A stretch of 64,000 bases of DNA. Origin: Piscicola geometra. Taxonomy: Eukaryota > Annelida > Clitellata > Hirudinida > Piscicolidae. The stretch spans positions 6,794,306-6,858,305 of the forward strand of contig OX030966.1 in the NCBI GenBank assembly GCA_943735955.1, read 5' to 3'. The notes under the pieces were generated by a model. That model saw nothing but the letters and a program-made list of their open reading frames with translations, was not told the DNA's origin and searched no databases. The translations under genes were made by a program, and so were the position numbers. Of the stretch, positions 14,147 to 32,406 are shown in pieces (within the stretch, counting starts at the first letter, position 1; each line of letters starts with the position of its first letter).

Positions 14147-17100
14147 CACTTCTGAAAGTGCTGATAACACTACAAATTCTCCAACAAACCATCGAAAAAA
14201 TAAAAAATCCACCGCAAAAGTATCTTCTACGCAAGGCACCTCCCCATCTCCTCCCTGCAAACACATCAAACTCTCCCTCCTGGCCTACCGCCTCGACGTG
14301 AACAACACACCACACATGCGCATCTCGCCCTCCACCCTCAAATGCACCCTCATCCACTGTAACCCTGCCAACCATTACGTCATCACCCTGAGGGCCATCA
14401 CGTGCCCCCTCAAGGCGCATGTGCAGCGGAAGGCCAGGAAGGCTTTGGTGCGTGTTGCAAGTGTTGATGATAATGATGGTTTTTCATTTTTTTGAATCAA
14501 CCTGTTTTGATCTAAAATTAAGGTTTACTTTTCAAAAATAAAAAAATAATTTTTTTTAAAGAATAAAAATTTCCTACCCTCCTCCACAAGGCTCCTGTGG
14601 AGTACAGCAGTGTGCTGGAGAGTGCAGAGGCGTGCTTCGAGGAGTGGAAGGACCTTCCGGCTGATGATGATAACGATCTTTCATTCTCCAAACCTCTCCA
14701 CGTCCACATTCCCACCCTTTCTGCTGGTTCGTGCAGGGTTTTGTGAATGACTTCTGAAGGAGTTTTTATTTAGATTTCGAAATCAGTTGAAGGAATTGAA
14801 AAGTTACGGAAAGACAATCCCGTTTTTTTATTACGTAATGAATTAGGCTTTAAAAAAAACTTTCAAATAATTTGTAAGTCGAAAAAAAATTTATATTAAG
14901 AAAATAAAATGTATTTAAAAAACAAATAACTAGGTAAATTCCTTCCTACAGGTTTGCTCTCAGCCTGTTCCATCCGCTTTGTTCCACTGGAGAACCAAAG
15001 ATCTTTGAAGAGCGGGAAAAGGTCTGCAAGCAGTGCAATGAAAATGAGAAACACTTCCGGTAATAAGAGTGAATTTGGGTCAGATAAAACAGGTCATGTC
15101 AAGTTAAAATGGCGTCTGCAGGAAGATAAGAAGGTCAAGGTTAAAGATTTCATGGTTAACTTCAAGTATAGAGCGATTAAAAAGTTTAAAAATAGGAATA
15201 AAGTCGATGATAATGATGATAATGATGACGATGATGATGATGATGATGATGATGAGTTGGTGGATAGTGAGGACGTGGTGTGTGATGGCAAAGAAAACAA
15301 ACTTCTGCTTCCTGTCTATGGAAACAAGTTATACTCCCTTTCACTTATTTTATTTACTTAAGAACTTTGCTTTTGCTTTTTTGTTATTATATCTATTTTT
15401 TTCTTATAATTTTTCTAAGCATCATCATCATCAATACAGATGCATTGTAGAGGCAACTGTTGTTCCAAGGTTTGGAGGTCACGAAAGAGATGATGATGAT
15501 GATGATGACGACAGTGATGATGTAATTGAGGATAAGAGTGGAGAAGGTCAAATAGATGATGATAATGCTGATGATGGTGGTATTGGTGGTCCTAAGGATA
15601 GAAGTGATGATGATGATGAGAGAACTGTTGATGATAATGATGATGACGCTAAAGAGAATAAAAACGAAAAGAAAAAAGATAAAAACTCGAAAAGTAGGAA
15701 GATGGACAAACAAAACACCAAAGAGCAAATAAATATTGGGAAAAGTAAAAATGAAAGCTTTAAAAGTTCAGCGCTACAGAAGACTCAGAGTGTGCGTGTA
15801 TTGGTTCCAGGACCTCCAAGCAGACCTGTGTTGTGGCTCAAGGAGATGAAGGGAAAGACTTTCTGTGTGGAGTGGGCTGAGCCGCTGTTGTTTGGTGGCA
15901 CTGTCAAGGGTTGGTTTGAAGATGGATCTGATTATTTATATTCATTTTATTGAATAATAATAGGTATTATAATTTTCTAAGTATAAAACTTAGTAATTCA
16001 ATGTTTTTTACAAACTTGTTATACTTCTTTATAAGTTTACATTTTCAAGTTTCCCACTCCTTCTACCCACCACTCTATTCCCTCCTCTCCCTCACCAGGG
16101 TACCAGTTGTACCTGGACGGGAGGAGGGAGGGAGGCACGATGAGTGGCAACCACAAAAAGGCGGTTGTCGCCTATAAAAGCAACAAGTAAAACTGCTTGT
16201 CTTTCAAGATTGTATTGAATAATTATAATTAAAACTCTTGTCTTCAAATTAAAACCTTGGGAATTATTCCATCATAGAGAAACAAAAATGCTCGCATAAA
16301 ACGCTAGATTATAAACACTCACACGTTTGTAGAAGTAACATTCTCTTCTTAACTCGCCTGCAGGACGTACAAAGTCAACATCGGGAGTATCTCGAACGAG
16401 AGCTTCATCCCAAACTCCAAACTCTCCCATGCATTATTCATCAATGCAGCATTCAAACAACGAGGCGCCATCTCTGGACTGTTAAAAGACATCGGCAGTC
16501 AGAAAGAGGTGTTCGATGGTGCTGATGACGATTCCGACTTTGAACTCAGACTCGTCAGAGTGACAGACACCTCGATCTACTTGGACTGGAGTGGCGACCA
16601 CTGGTTCGAAGCGGCTGATGCGGCAGATGACGTTGTCTACAAAATCTTCTGGAGGCCACTGCTCCCCAAGTCAAAGATCAAGAGTGTTTCTCTACCGAAA
16701 GGCGATAAAAGTTGTGCGCTTCACAAATGCGTTTCAGGCGTCAACCACGTGCTCAGACTGTTTGCCCTTGACCTAGATTCGAAGGTCATTCAGAGGTCGA
16801 AGACTCTCAAGGTTTGTACTCTATCGCCTCTCCTTCTTCCCACTCTCTCACTCAGGTGAGCATAACATATTTTTTGGAATTTTTTTCCATAAAAATTTTC
16901 AATAATAAATAGAACAAATAAAAAGGGTTTGAAAAAATAATTGTCGTTTCAGAGCAGTGAACTTCAACTACGTAACGATTGAGTGGTCGACACCTTCCAA
17001 CGTCTCAGAGAACATTCCCATCTCCAACTACAGAGTCTACATAGACGGATCCTCACACGCACAAGTAGACACACACACGCATACATTTACCATGACTGGA

Positions 17101-20100
17101 GGAGTGTGGTGTCGAGAGTATGCTTTTCAAGTACAGGCGATGACGGCTGAACGAAGGCTGTGCAGTGGCTTGTCAGAGCCTCTGGTGGTGGTGTGGCCTG
17201 GAGTGAAGATGCCTGTGTTGGTGGAAAGGAGTGGTGGGAAGAGTGGTAGTGGTGAACATGGCGAGGGCAGTAGAAGTGGCAAACCACTCATAAGCTGGGA
17301 CCCCCTGGTGCTGTGTGGGGGAGCTGAAATCAAACGATGCAAGGTGCATAAGAATTTAGTGAATAACCTAAGAAAAGAATTTAACAAAAAGTTATTTTCA
17401 AAAATATATTTTTTAAAATGTAATTTACCAATTATTCTATAGATGATTACAATTTAAATCACAAACGAAAAAAACTAAAACCCCTTTTGAAGCTGTTGGT
17501 GGTGCAGGAAGAGACCGAGCAGATTGTTCAGAGCGTCGACGTCGCCTCCACAAAGGGAAACTCTGTTCACCTCGACAAACTCACCCCTGGCCTCAAATAC
17601 TCCTGCCACTTGGAAGCCCATGTGAGTTTTGTGGTTCAGATTGGCTGGATTAGAGAGGTTTATATATTAATGAGTGGAATAATTTTGGTTTTTTATAATT
17701 TTAAGTTTATTTTTTTCTTCAAAAACCTTGAGCTAATACAACATTATCCAGCTGCACGGGACGCCGAAAGTGCTGCAAAGTCAACGTCTGGCCATCACAC
17801 CAGTGCTTTTCATCGCTAGCCCTCCCATCGAAGTGCAAGTCCTCAACGCCAAGGAAAGAAGGTTTCTGGATGTCGAAGCTGCCAACCTCATCAATAGGAG
17901 AGACAGGTGGGTTTTGGACTTGTAAATGTCTTTTTTCATGATTTTTTTTGATTTTTGCATATTTGTGAGAATTTTGTAAAAGTTTTTTATAAATATATGC
18001 AGGTTACTTCAGGTTATAAACTACGAACAGCCTACGACCACAACTCACCAAGAATTGAGTGCAACAGAATTGACACTGGAGTCGTGTCTGCAAGTCATCG
18101 CGCAAGAACACACCGGTGCATTCACTCACTGTTTAATGCTTAAACAATAGAGAAACACTTTTTTCAAAATCAGATTTTCTAAATTATAAGATTTGGGATT
18201 ATGATAAGTTTATAATTACTCCAAACAGATATTGAATTAACTGTTTTTAACAATACACACCAGCGTATTAAATAGAATTATACTTTATTTTTTAATTATT
18301 TAATTATATTGTAGATATTTAAAAAGTTAAATAAATTCACTTTTGAAAAACCAACTCAGGATATTTGCATGCTGAAGTGACATGGAGCAGCGACAGCAAT
18401 GACGAACTGCCTACCTACGATCTCCAGATGCTCGTGGATGGAAAGACATACGGAAAAGCAGTCAACGCAAGGAGCAACAAAGCCACTGTCAAAGTAATTA
18501 GGGAACATTTCAGTTTATTATTTTTAACTTTATTGATGCTTTGGAATAAATTCAAATGTTGAGATATTTTCCAGTTACCAGCAAGCAAAAGCAGTTACCG
18601 AATCAGCATGGTGTGTGTTGACCCAAGTGGCACCAACAACAACATCGTTCCATCCAACACTGTGGAAGTTGCAGCAGGAACGTTTCAACATTTCTCCTTC
18701 TATTGCTTCTTCAGCCAAAACCCCAAGTAAGAAGAAGTTAACCTACAAGTTAATAATATTTAATAATACTCTGCTTGGAGTCTTTTTATTTTGATGAACT
18801 AAAACTAGTTTTAATGTTTTAACTGCCCTCCATTTTTCTACCTCACTCTCACCAACATCCTCCCCCCCCCCAGAAACCACCAAAAGGCTGAAAAGCAGAC
18901 CTCCTACAAGACCACCTTGAGCATCGAGAAGAAGTTCACCACACGAACGCCCATCCACCAGGGCTTCGTGAAGGCCTCCTCGACGCTGATTCGCCAATGC
19001 GTGTCACATGACGTACTTGCCGGAAGTCCCAAGCCACTTCCGCTCAAGTGAATGGATTTTAAAATGGCTCATGCTTTTTTAAAGTGTTTTTCACCAAAAA
19101 TTTTCTTGTGCTTAATATTTAATCTGAAATTTAATTAATATCCGATAGTGTTAGTTTGGAATTCTACGATCAGATGAAATATTTGAAATAAACTTCATCA
19201 CAGGGAAAGCGGAGTGAGTCTTTTTTACTTCTGGAACAGCTGGGTTCCACAATCTCTGAGGTACCTGGCGTGGTTAAGGCAGTACTTGGTCAGCCACAAC
19301 AACCACCAAGTCAAAGTCAGTCGGGAAGAGCTCTTTAATATTTTTTTAAAATTTCTTTTTCGAATTAACAACTTTTTGGAAAGCTTTTTTCAAAATTTGA
19401 TTTAATCTTTCACTTATAAAATCAACAACAAATTTATATTCAGCCTTCATTCTCTTGAATCCTTCTTCTCTTTATATACATTCTTCCTTTCCTCTCCCTC
19501 TCCCATGCAGCTCCACACAGTGGCTTGTGAACAGCGCTCCAACGACAGCAACAAACACTCGCTAATTACCCTCCTCACCAGAACCGGATGGACATCATCA
19601 TCATCATCATCATCATCATCGTTATCATCGTCACTCCACTTTGTCAATTATATTGACTTTGGTTTGTTCAGTGAATTACTTTCAAAAAGATTGATACTCT
19701 GTTTTTGGCTCATTTTGAGTATTTTAAGTTATTTAAATTCTAGTAAAAAAAAAATCAAAATAAAAAATACATTTTGGAATATATTTAGTGGGAGAAAACT
19801 TATTTTTCGAAAAAAAATTCATGCACCTAGACTCCAATGATCCTGTAGCTGACTTGTTTTCAGTGGTTGGAGTGCCTACTTTTGTGTTTCTAAAACAAGG
19901 TTGGTGATCGCTACTTACTTTTCAACACCCATCTTTTTTTTCCTTCAAACTTATTATTTTATTTTTTACAACCCATTACTGTTTTTCACTCATTCATCAA
20001 CTATTCCTTAATCATCTTCTTTCCATTTTCTTCATCATCTTTTTTTCCATCTTTTTCTCCATCATCAACCATCCTCGACACAGGCTCAGTAGCATGGAAA

Positions 20101-20740
20101 GGTAGATACAACGCTCAAGACATTGGCACCTTCACTTCCTTCCTCGACCACGTCATCAACAACCTCAACAACAACAACAACGACAAAAAGAGTGAATTAG
20201 ATGAGTTGTGGAATAAGCCTGTTAACTTCACTGACCCAGGTTTTTTGTTGGCAGATTAAATTCAATTTTATTATTTATATTTTTAATCTTTTTCATATAT
20301 CTTTTATTAAAACATTTTTTTATAAATTTCATTTTGAAACTTCTTTTCTAATTTTGGTAATACATTTTCTCCCAGCTTTTCAGTCTACGATATTTCCAAA
20401 ACAAGCAAACGTCAATACTAACAACAACAACAACAATACGTGGGCATCAAAAAGCCTACAACTAAACCATGATCAATCTAACAACAACAACCACAATATC
20501 AACAAGAACAATGATGTAACGAATACCCCCATCAACAACACACATGTATTTAATCTCAACTCTATCCTGAAGAACAACGTATTCAGTGGCAAAAGCACTC
20601 CTGATTATAGTAGTCAGAATAGTAACAACCACAGCAACAACAACAGCAACGTTAGCAAAAACGGTGACAACTTATTTCTCTATCCCAGGGCTCAAACGGC
20701 AAAGGCAAAGCAGAGAAAAAAACCCAAGAGCACCAATTGA
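214..20740 (+). CDS. Giant multidomain protein: cupredoxin-like, FN3 array, thioredoxin-like (5' partial)
   Basis: About 45 exons can be chained in phase across GT-AG introns up to a TGA at 20738-20740. The 5' end lies outside the window, so no start codon or signal peptide can be judged. Domain order is: several cupredoxin-like repeats (214-3636), a chitobiase-C-terminal-like module (3773-4187), an Asn/Asp-rich linker (4403-4658), about 16 FN3-type domains (4781-18725), a thioredoxin fold without active-site cysteines (18874-20239) and an Asn-rich tail (20376-20740). I do not recognise an orthologue. Length is well above 3000 residues. Intracellular or secreted location is unknown; abundant acidic and poly-Asn insertions would be unusual in a secreted protein. 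It could be two adjacent genes, but phase-compatible exons run throughout with no internal terminator or start signal. A plus-strand AATAAA at 21033-21038 may be its polyadenylation signal. Confidence 0.75.
2739..2990 (+). repeat. 24-bp G-rich minisatellite starting at a 5' splice site
   Basis: About ten copies of a 24-base unit of the type GTGAATGGGTGGGTGAGG plus six more bases begin exactly at the intron donor after the exon ending at 2738. Each unit carries GGTGAG or GGTAAG, itself a good 5' splice-site match. The open frames across it are artefacts of the repeat. Confidence 0.85.
3773..4187 (+). other. Chitobiase C-terminal-like (CHB_HEX_C) module
   Basis: Two exons, 3773-3930 and 4081-4187, join in phase. 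They read [18 protein letters not shown] followed by [16 protein letters not shown]. This matches the family pattern of a strand, then T-x-DG-S-x-P, a short loop, S-P, a hydrophobic strand and K/R-A-I-A. The module is a small beta sandwich found at the end of chitobiases and in some animal proteins such as DZANK1. It sits between the cupredoxin-like and FN3 blocks. The donor at 4188 (GTTAGT) is chosen because the later GTs would put a stop codon at the start of the next exon. Confidence 0.6.
4403..4658 (+). other. Asn/Asp-rich linker exon of the giant protein
   Basis: One exon in phase with its neighbours (acceptor at 4402, donor GTATGT at 4659). It begins [15 protein letters not shown] and then turns into runs of Asn and Asp, encoded by AAC/AAT and GAT repeats. 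No domain is recognisable. It separates the chitobiase-like module from the first FN3 domain. Confidence 0.6.
6685..7948 (+). other. Giant low-complexity (Asn-rich then Asp/Glu-rich) exon
   Basis: An open frame of more than 400 codons lies between the FN3-related exons at 6239-6394 and 8210-8370. The first two thirds are dominated by Asn with Ser and Tyr, the last third by Asp/Glu and Lys. A donor AAAAAG|GTTTTT at 7949 fits. The following 260 bases are open in frame but pyrimidine-rich and hydrophobic when translated, so I treat them as intron, with the acceptor at 8209. The 5' boundary is uncertain. This is an insertion inside or just before an FN3 domain rather than a domain of its own. Confidence 0.5.
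8711..8810 (+). repeat. GGGA-rich simple repeat at an intron start
   Basis: The intron following the exon that ends at 8710 begins GTGAGGGAGGGAGGGAGAGG and continues as a purine-only GGGA/GGAAGA repeat for about 100 bases. Confidence 0.8.
11658..11752 (+). repeat. GGGTGGGTTT-type minisatellite at an intron start
   Basis: It begins at the donor GTGGGTGGGTGG after the exon ending at 11657 and alternates GGGTGGG with GGGTTTGGG units. It is G-rich on the transcribed RNA. Confidence 0.8.
13690..13784 (-). repeat. Possible tRNA-derived SINE fragment
   Basis: Read on the minus strand, GGCGCCTCAGTGG resembles a polymerase III A box, and GGATTCAAGCC, about 25 bases on, a B box. The fragment lies just upstream of the exon starting at 13785. 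No tail or target duplication was found, so this is tentative. Confidence 0.3.
18874..20740 (+). other. Thioredoxin-like module without CxxC, plus Asn-rich C-terminus
   Basis: Exons near 18874-19047, 19204-19314, 19511-19661, 19864-19899, 20084-20239 and 20376-20740. The thioredoxin pattern is clear: a strand and helix [19 protein letters not shown] where W-C-G-P-C is expected, and [13 protein letters not shown] with the conserved cis-proline, followed by a [10 protein letters not shown] helix. Both catalytic cysteines are replaced (Asn and Val/Pro region), so a thiol-disulphide activity is not expected. A Ser run (TCA repeats, about 19588-19620) interrupts the fold before strand 3. The last exon is Asn-rich and ends with a basic stretch. 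Confidence 0.7.
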
Positions 20741-21206
20741 AGCAGAACGAAACAGTTGTCTTCTTGGTGCACAATTCAAAACTTTACAATATCTTCAGAG
20801 TAAATTCAGTTTAGAATGAAGAAGATTCATTTTCTATTTGCGAGTTTTCTTATTCTAACATTTATAATTACTGTCGTTTTTTTTGGTTTCTTAATCAAAT
20901 ATTTCAACGTAGCTCAATCGGTGAAACTTTAGAAAATCTTCTAGATTTGAAATGGTCTCACGCATCTATGTTTACAAAAAATGAATTCAGAGTTGATATA
21001 TTTATTTTGAAATATTCAAAAAGAATCGAAAGAATAAAACAGCTTATTGGATGGTTTTTCACTATGTTTTGATAAAGACAGAAATTGGATTGGTTTGATT
21101 AATGAAAATATTTTTTTTGTGTACACCACAACTACCACACCTATCTCATCTACCACAACAGCGCACCTAACACAACTACCACACCCATCACAACGACAGT
21201 GCACCA
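20741..21206. terminator. Convergent 3' ends of the giant gene and the K+ channel gene
   Basis: These 466 bases separate two stop codons facing each other. A plus-strand AATAAA lies at 21033-21038 and a minus-strand AATAAA at 21001-21006. If both are used, the two 3' UTRs overlap antisense by at least 30-70 bases. I see no other gene here. Confidence 0.5.
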
Positions 21207-28610
<7,404 letters not shown>

Positions 28611-28918
28611 GTTTTAAACGTTCAATTTTGAAACAAAATAGAGTTTGAGTTTTGGTTAGTAAAGCGCTTTAAATATTCAAAAACATTTTTTTAGTTTTTT
28701 CTTAACATCTAAAATTAGTATTTTTGTTATAAAACAATCATTTAAATTAAATTGCATCAGACCAACAAAAGTCCAACAAACTTCCATATTCTAAGATTTA
28801 AATAATAATACGAGATTCTTTTCTTTCAAAAAATTGCAAAACCAGCGTAACTTCGTCAACTGCTCGCATGCCAGTTCCACCTGACACGGCTATATAAAGC
28901 CTCCAGTGCCACTGTTTG
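28611..28918. promoter_or_regulatory. Upstream region of the K+ channel gene; plus-strand TATA-like site
   Basis: The region is AT-rich and without coding signs. Near 28888-28898 the plus strand reads GGCTATATAAAGCC, a good TATA-box match about 25-30 bases before the 43-bp tandem repeat. It points away from the channel gene, so it would serve a separate plus-strand transcript if it is real. Confidence 0.3.
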
Positions 28919-29350
28919 TATTGTATCTTTCGGAACTTTTGTATCGCACTACAACCACTTCTATTGTATCTTTTGGAACTTTTGTATCACACTACAACCA
29001 CTTCTATTGTATCTTTCGGAACTTTTGTATCGCACTACAACCACTTCTATTGTATCTTTTGGAACTTTTGTATCACACTACAACCACTTCTATTGTATCT
29101 TTTGGAACTTTTGTATCGCACTACAACCACTTCTATTGTATCTTTTGGAACTTTTGTATCACACTACAACCACTTCTATTGTATCTTTCGGAACTTTTGT
29201 ATCGCACTACAACCACTTCTATTGTATCTTTTGGAACTTTTGTATCACACTACAACCACTTCTATTGTATCTTTTGGAACTTTTGTATCGCACTACAACC
29301 ATTTCTATTGTATCTTTTGGAACTTTTGTATCACACTACAACCACTTCTA
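28919..29350 (+). repeat. 43-bp tandem repeat arranged as 86-bp dimers
   Basis: Ten copies of a 43-base unit beginning ATTGTATCTTT and ending CAACCACTTCT. Copies alternate strictly between TATCGCAC and TATCACAC, so the higher-order unit is an 86-base dimer, repeated five times. Because 43 is not a multiple of three and the unit lacks stops in every plus frame, all three plus frames are open across the array; this does not by itself indicate coding. Confidence 0.95.
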
Positions 29351-29651
29351 TTGCATCTTTCGAATCTCTTCTATACAATTGTTTTCGTTCCTCATGCAGG
29401 AGATATCTCTCGACAATTTGCATAACTGCACGTCCTTGGTGATGTTTTGAATGAGTGATTGCATTGACTGCCGCCTCTGTGGAATTATTCAACAAAGGCT
29501 GCAGTGGCTTCCTCACGAAGATTAATCGTCCCCTCCTCCACACCGCAACTTTAATGCCCTATGCATTCTTTGCCACTCTTTTGCAAGCTCCACACCTGAA
29601 AGGTAGTCGATATGCTTTTGTTTGTGTGTGTGTGTGTGTTTGTGTGTGTAT

Positions 29652-31257
29652 TAGAGGTCGGACATGGACGATTTTTCATTCCCGGTCCCGTCCCGTTCCC
29701 GAAATTTGTTTTCCCGTCCCGTCCCGTTCCCGATGGGACTACAGAATTTTGATTCCCGTCCCGTCCCGTTCCCGAAATTTTTTTCCCGTCCCGTCCCGTT
29801 CCCGATGGGACATCAGAATTTTGATTCCCGTCCCGACCCGTTCCCGAAATTTTTTTTTCCGTCCCGACCCGTTCCCGAAAGCTTATTGTTTTTTATTCAT
29901 TTTCGCTGCCGTTTTCACTGGTCCCAAACTTGCTAGTTCTAACATTTCTTAAAATTCATTATTTGAAAGTCAGAGAATATTTCTTTTAATGAAATAAAAA
30001 AAACACGATTTAAATTTCAAATATTTATTGAAATGAAAGTATTGAAGTTAGTCATTGTTTTTGAGTAATTCAATCAAGTCTTTATTGCTTTTCACACGGG
30101 TTAAACCGTTAAGAGTTTCAGCTTTCAAATGAGATGATTTTGGGTCTGAAGTTAAACGACCACATATTGAAAAATTCCGTTTACAGCGAATATAACTTGC
30201 AGATATACTAAACAAAATTTTGGCTACTTCTTGTAGTATTTTAAAATTGCTCATTTTATTCCAGTAAAATAAAACATCTTTATAATTTTCAATTTTTTTG
30301 GGACGTAATTGTGAATATTTGTACAATTCATCCTCTTCTGAATTTTTTTCTTCGTTCATTATTATTAATTCTTCAATAATGTTAGAAATATGTTTTTTGA
30401 CAACGTTCTTATTCTCCACAACTGCAAATATAAAATCATTCGTATAATTTGATAGTATAATAATTTTATTATAATTTTTACGTTATAAAAACAAACATAA
30501 TAGGTCTAAATAACCATCATTTGTTTTTTTTCTCAACGGCACTGCAGCTTGGTCTGGCTGTACAAAATAGAATTAAATTTTCTCTGATGAAAGTCTTGGT
30601 ATTTATTTCTTTTCTATCCCAAACTTTTTTCCTATTATTCTTTCATACTGGGGATGCAACAGACATGCTGTCATATGAATAAGATCAATGGCATCTTTTC
30701 TTTTGTCGAAATGATCAACTGAGCAATCATTTGGAAATTAATTATTCAAATTCAAAGTATTAATTTATAAAATTAAAATAATATAACTGACCAGTTTGAT
30801 TTCATCTGAAAAGTTTTCATCATCACCCATTTGTTCTAATCTCCCTAATCTTTGGACTCATCATAACAACTTCAAATGTAGTGTTGGAGATTCCGACATT
30901 GGCAATGGTGGCTTCGCTATACATTTCTATTGCATTTAATACTTATTTTAAGTACGGAGTATCGATGAAATAAAAATTTCCATACTTAGAAGTTTGCTGA
31001 AAAATCATTGTTAAAGAATCCAATCCCAATAACTTGTATTCCCGTTTTTCCCGTTCCCGATTTAAAAGTTGATTCCCGTTCCCATCTTTTCCCGTTCCCG
31101 ATTTGAATTTTGATTCCCGTTCCCGTTCCCGTCCCGAAAACCTATTCCCGGTTCCCGACTTTTCCCGTCCCGAAATTAATTTTCATTCCCGTTCCCGCGG
31201 GAGTCCCGCGGGTACCCGCGGGTACCCGGTCAGATCGGGTACCCGGTCCGACCTCTA
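29652..31257. mobile_element. Decayed hAT-superfamily DNA transposon
   Basis: The element is bounded by the inverted repeat TAGAGGTCGGAC at 29652-29663 and its exact complement GTCCGACCTCTA at 31246-31257. It is flanked by a perfect 8-base target duplication GTGTGTAT (29644-29651 and 31258-31265), the size typical of hAT elements. Inside are subterminal arrays of CCCGTCCCGTTCCCGA at the left end (about 29677-29880) and TTCCCGTTCCCGA at the right (about 31038-31200), and a hAT dimerisation-domain remnant on the minus strand. The 1606-base length is too short for a full transposase gene. It inserted in a TG microsatellite. Confidence 0.9.
30048..30419 (-). pseudogene. hAT transposase C-terminal remnant
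   Basis: A 123-codon frame on the minus strand. Its second half, YWNKMSNFKILQEVAKILFS, then SASYIRCKRNFSICGRLTS and LNGLTRVKSN, matches the hAT C-terminal dimerisation domain: W-x-x-x-x-x-(F/Y)-P/K-x-L, A-x-x-x-L-(S)-I-x-A-(S/T), then S-E-R-x-F-S-x-(A/C)-G. The catalytic and BED zinc-finger parts are missing, so this copy cannot supply its own transposase. Confidence 0.75.
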
Positions 31258-31541
<284 letters not shown>

Positions 31542-32406
31542 GTTTAATTGAATGGTTTAATTGTTTATTATTATTCCAATTAAACATTCAATACACCCCT
31601 AATGCAGTCAATTAGAATTATATCTTCTTTACAAGGATGCTTTCGTGGAGTTCTGCATGGGAATTCATCTGCACGCCTCCACTTCCAGTGAAACCCTCTA
31701 CGCGTGAATCTCACCATGGAGTCTTTATAGCATAATTATTTTGTTCTTTTTTTAACAAACATTTGTAAAAAAACATATTTTTTAGCGTTTTTGCATTCAT
31801 TTTAAATAATATACAGGCTGATTAAGCAAGATTTTAAATAAAAATAAAATATTTTTTTACAAATTCAATGAAATGACCACAAAGAAGTAAAATGGAATTG
31901 AAAAAGCTATGAACGTAGGATATTAGCGACACAAAAGGCGAAGGTGACACCGGGAAATGACCTTATCCACGTCTGCATCAATAAAAGGCAAAGTGATTGC
32001 AGCCATCACTCACCACAGAGATATTAGGGCTTTTGTGTATACAGGGGCCCGTGAGGTTGCTTTAATGCTTTTTTTTTAAGTGTCATTTTTTCTTAATTAA
32101 TCATTTGGCATCATTCATTGTTTGAAGATTTCTTTTGATTTCACACTAAAACAATTGAAACCATTTTTAAAAAATAGTGCGTTATTTTCAGAAAGTAGCT
32201 TTTTTGATTTGAATCGTTTTAAAATTTGAATTGCAGACAATGAGTTTTTTAAATTATTTTTATTTTCCTATAAATTAAGTGCTACACAAATTTAAAAGTT
32301 AAAAACTTTCATTCATTCTGGTAGAATCTAGTTCTAATTATTGGCCTTTCTAAAATAAGTAGTGACATTTTAATTCCTTAATTTGACACTATTTTTCCAA
32401 TAAAAC
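31542..32406. other. Intergenic region upstream of SCCPDH
   Basis: About 865 AT-rich bases. A short GC-richer patch around 31930-32050 has no recognisable coding or RNA signature. The SCCPDH promoter presumably lies here, but no clear TATA box or repeated motif stands out. Confidence 0.4.

Larger units (their letters stand above)
4781..18725 (+). other. Array of about 16 fibronectin type III-like domains
   Basis: Most FN3 domains are spread over two or three exons. Recurrent marks are a buried Trp in strand B (VLMEWNG, VLVSWEE, VTLKWQP, LLLSWQP, VTIEWST, AEVTWSS), a strand C/C' pattern of the type Y-x-(L/V)-x-(V/L)-(D/N)-G ([45 protein letters not shown]), and a strand E-F pattern L-x-x-L ending in a Tyr-containing strand ([19 protein letters not shown]). 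Clear units are 4781-5206, 8544-9474, 9635-9850, 10534-11111, 13350-13567 onward, 15440-16186, 16953-17343 and 18360-18725. Several loops carry long Asp or Asn runs. The exact count is uncertain by one or two. This fold generally mediates protein binding; no partner is indicated. Confidence 0.75.

Noticed and set aside
28910..29440. CRISPR-like array
   Set aside because: The units are directly adjacent without unique spacers, and the genome is eukaryotic.
28906..29450. A coding gene with repeats such as LYRTTTTSIVSFGTF
   Set aside because: The 43-base unit is stop-free in three frames, and the same protein repeat appears in each; no splice signals or family similarity support coding.
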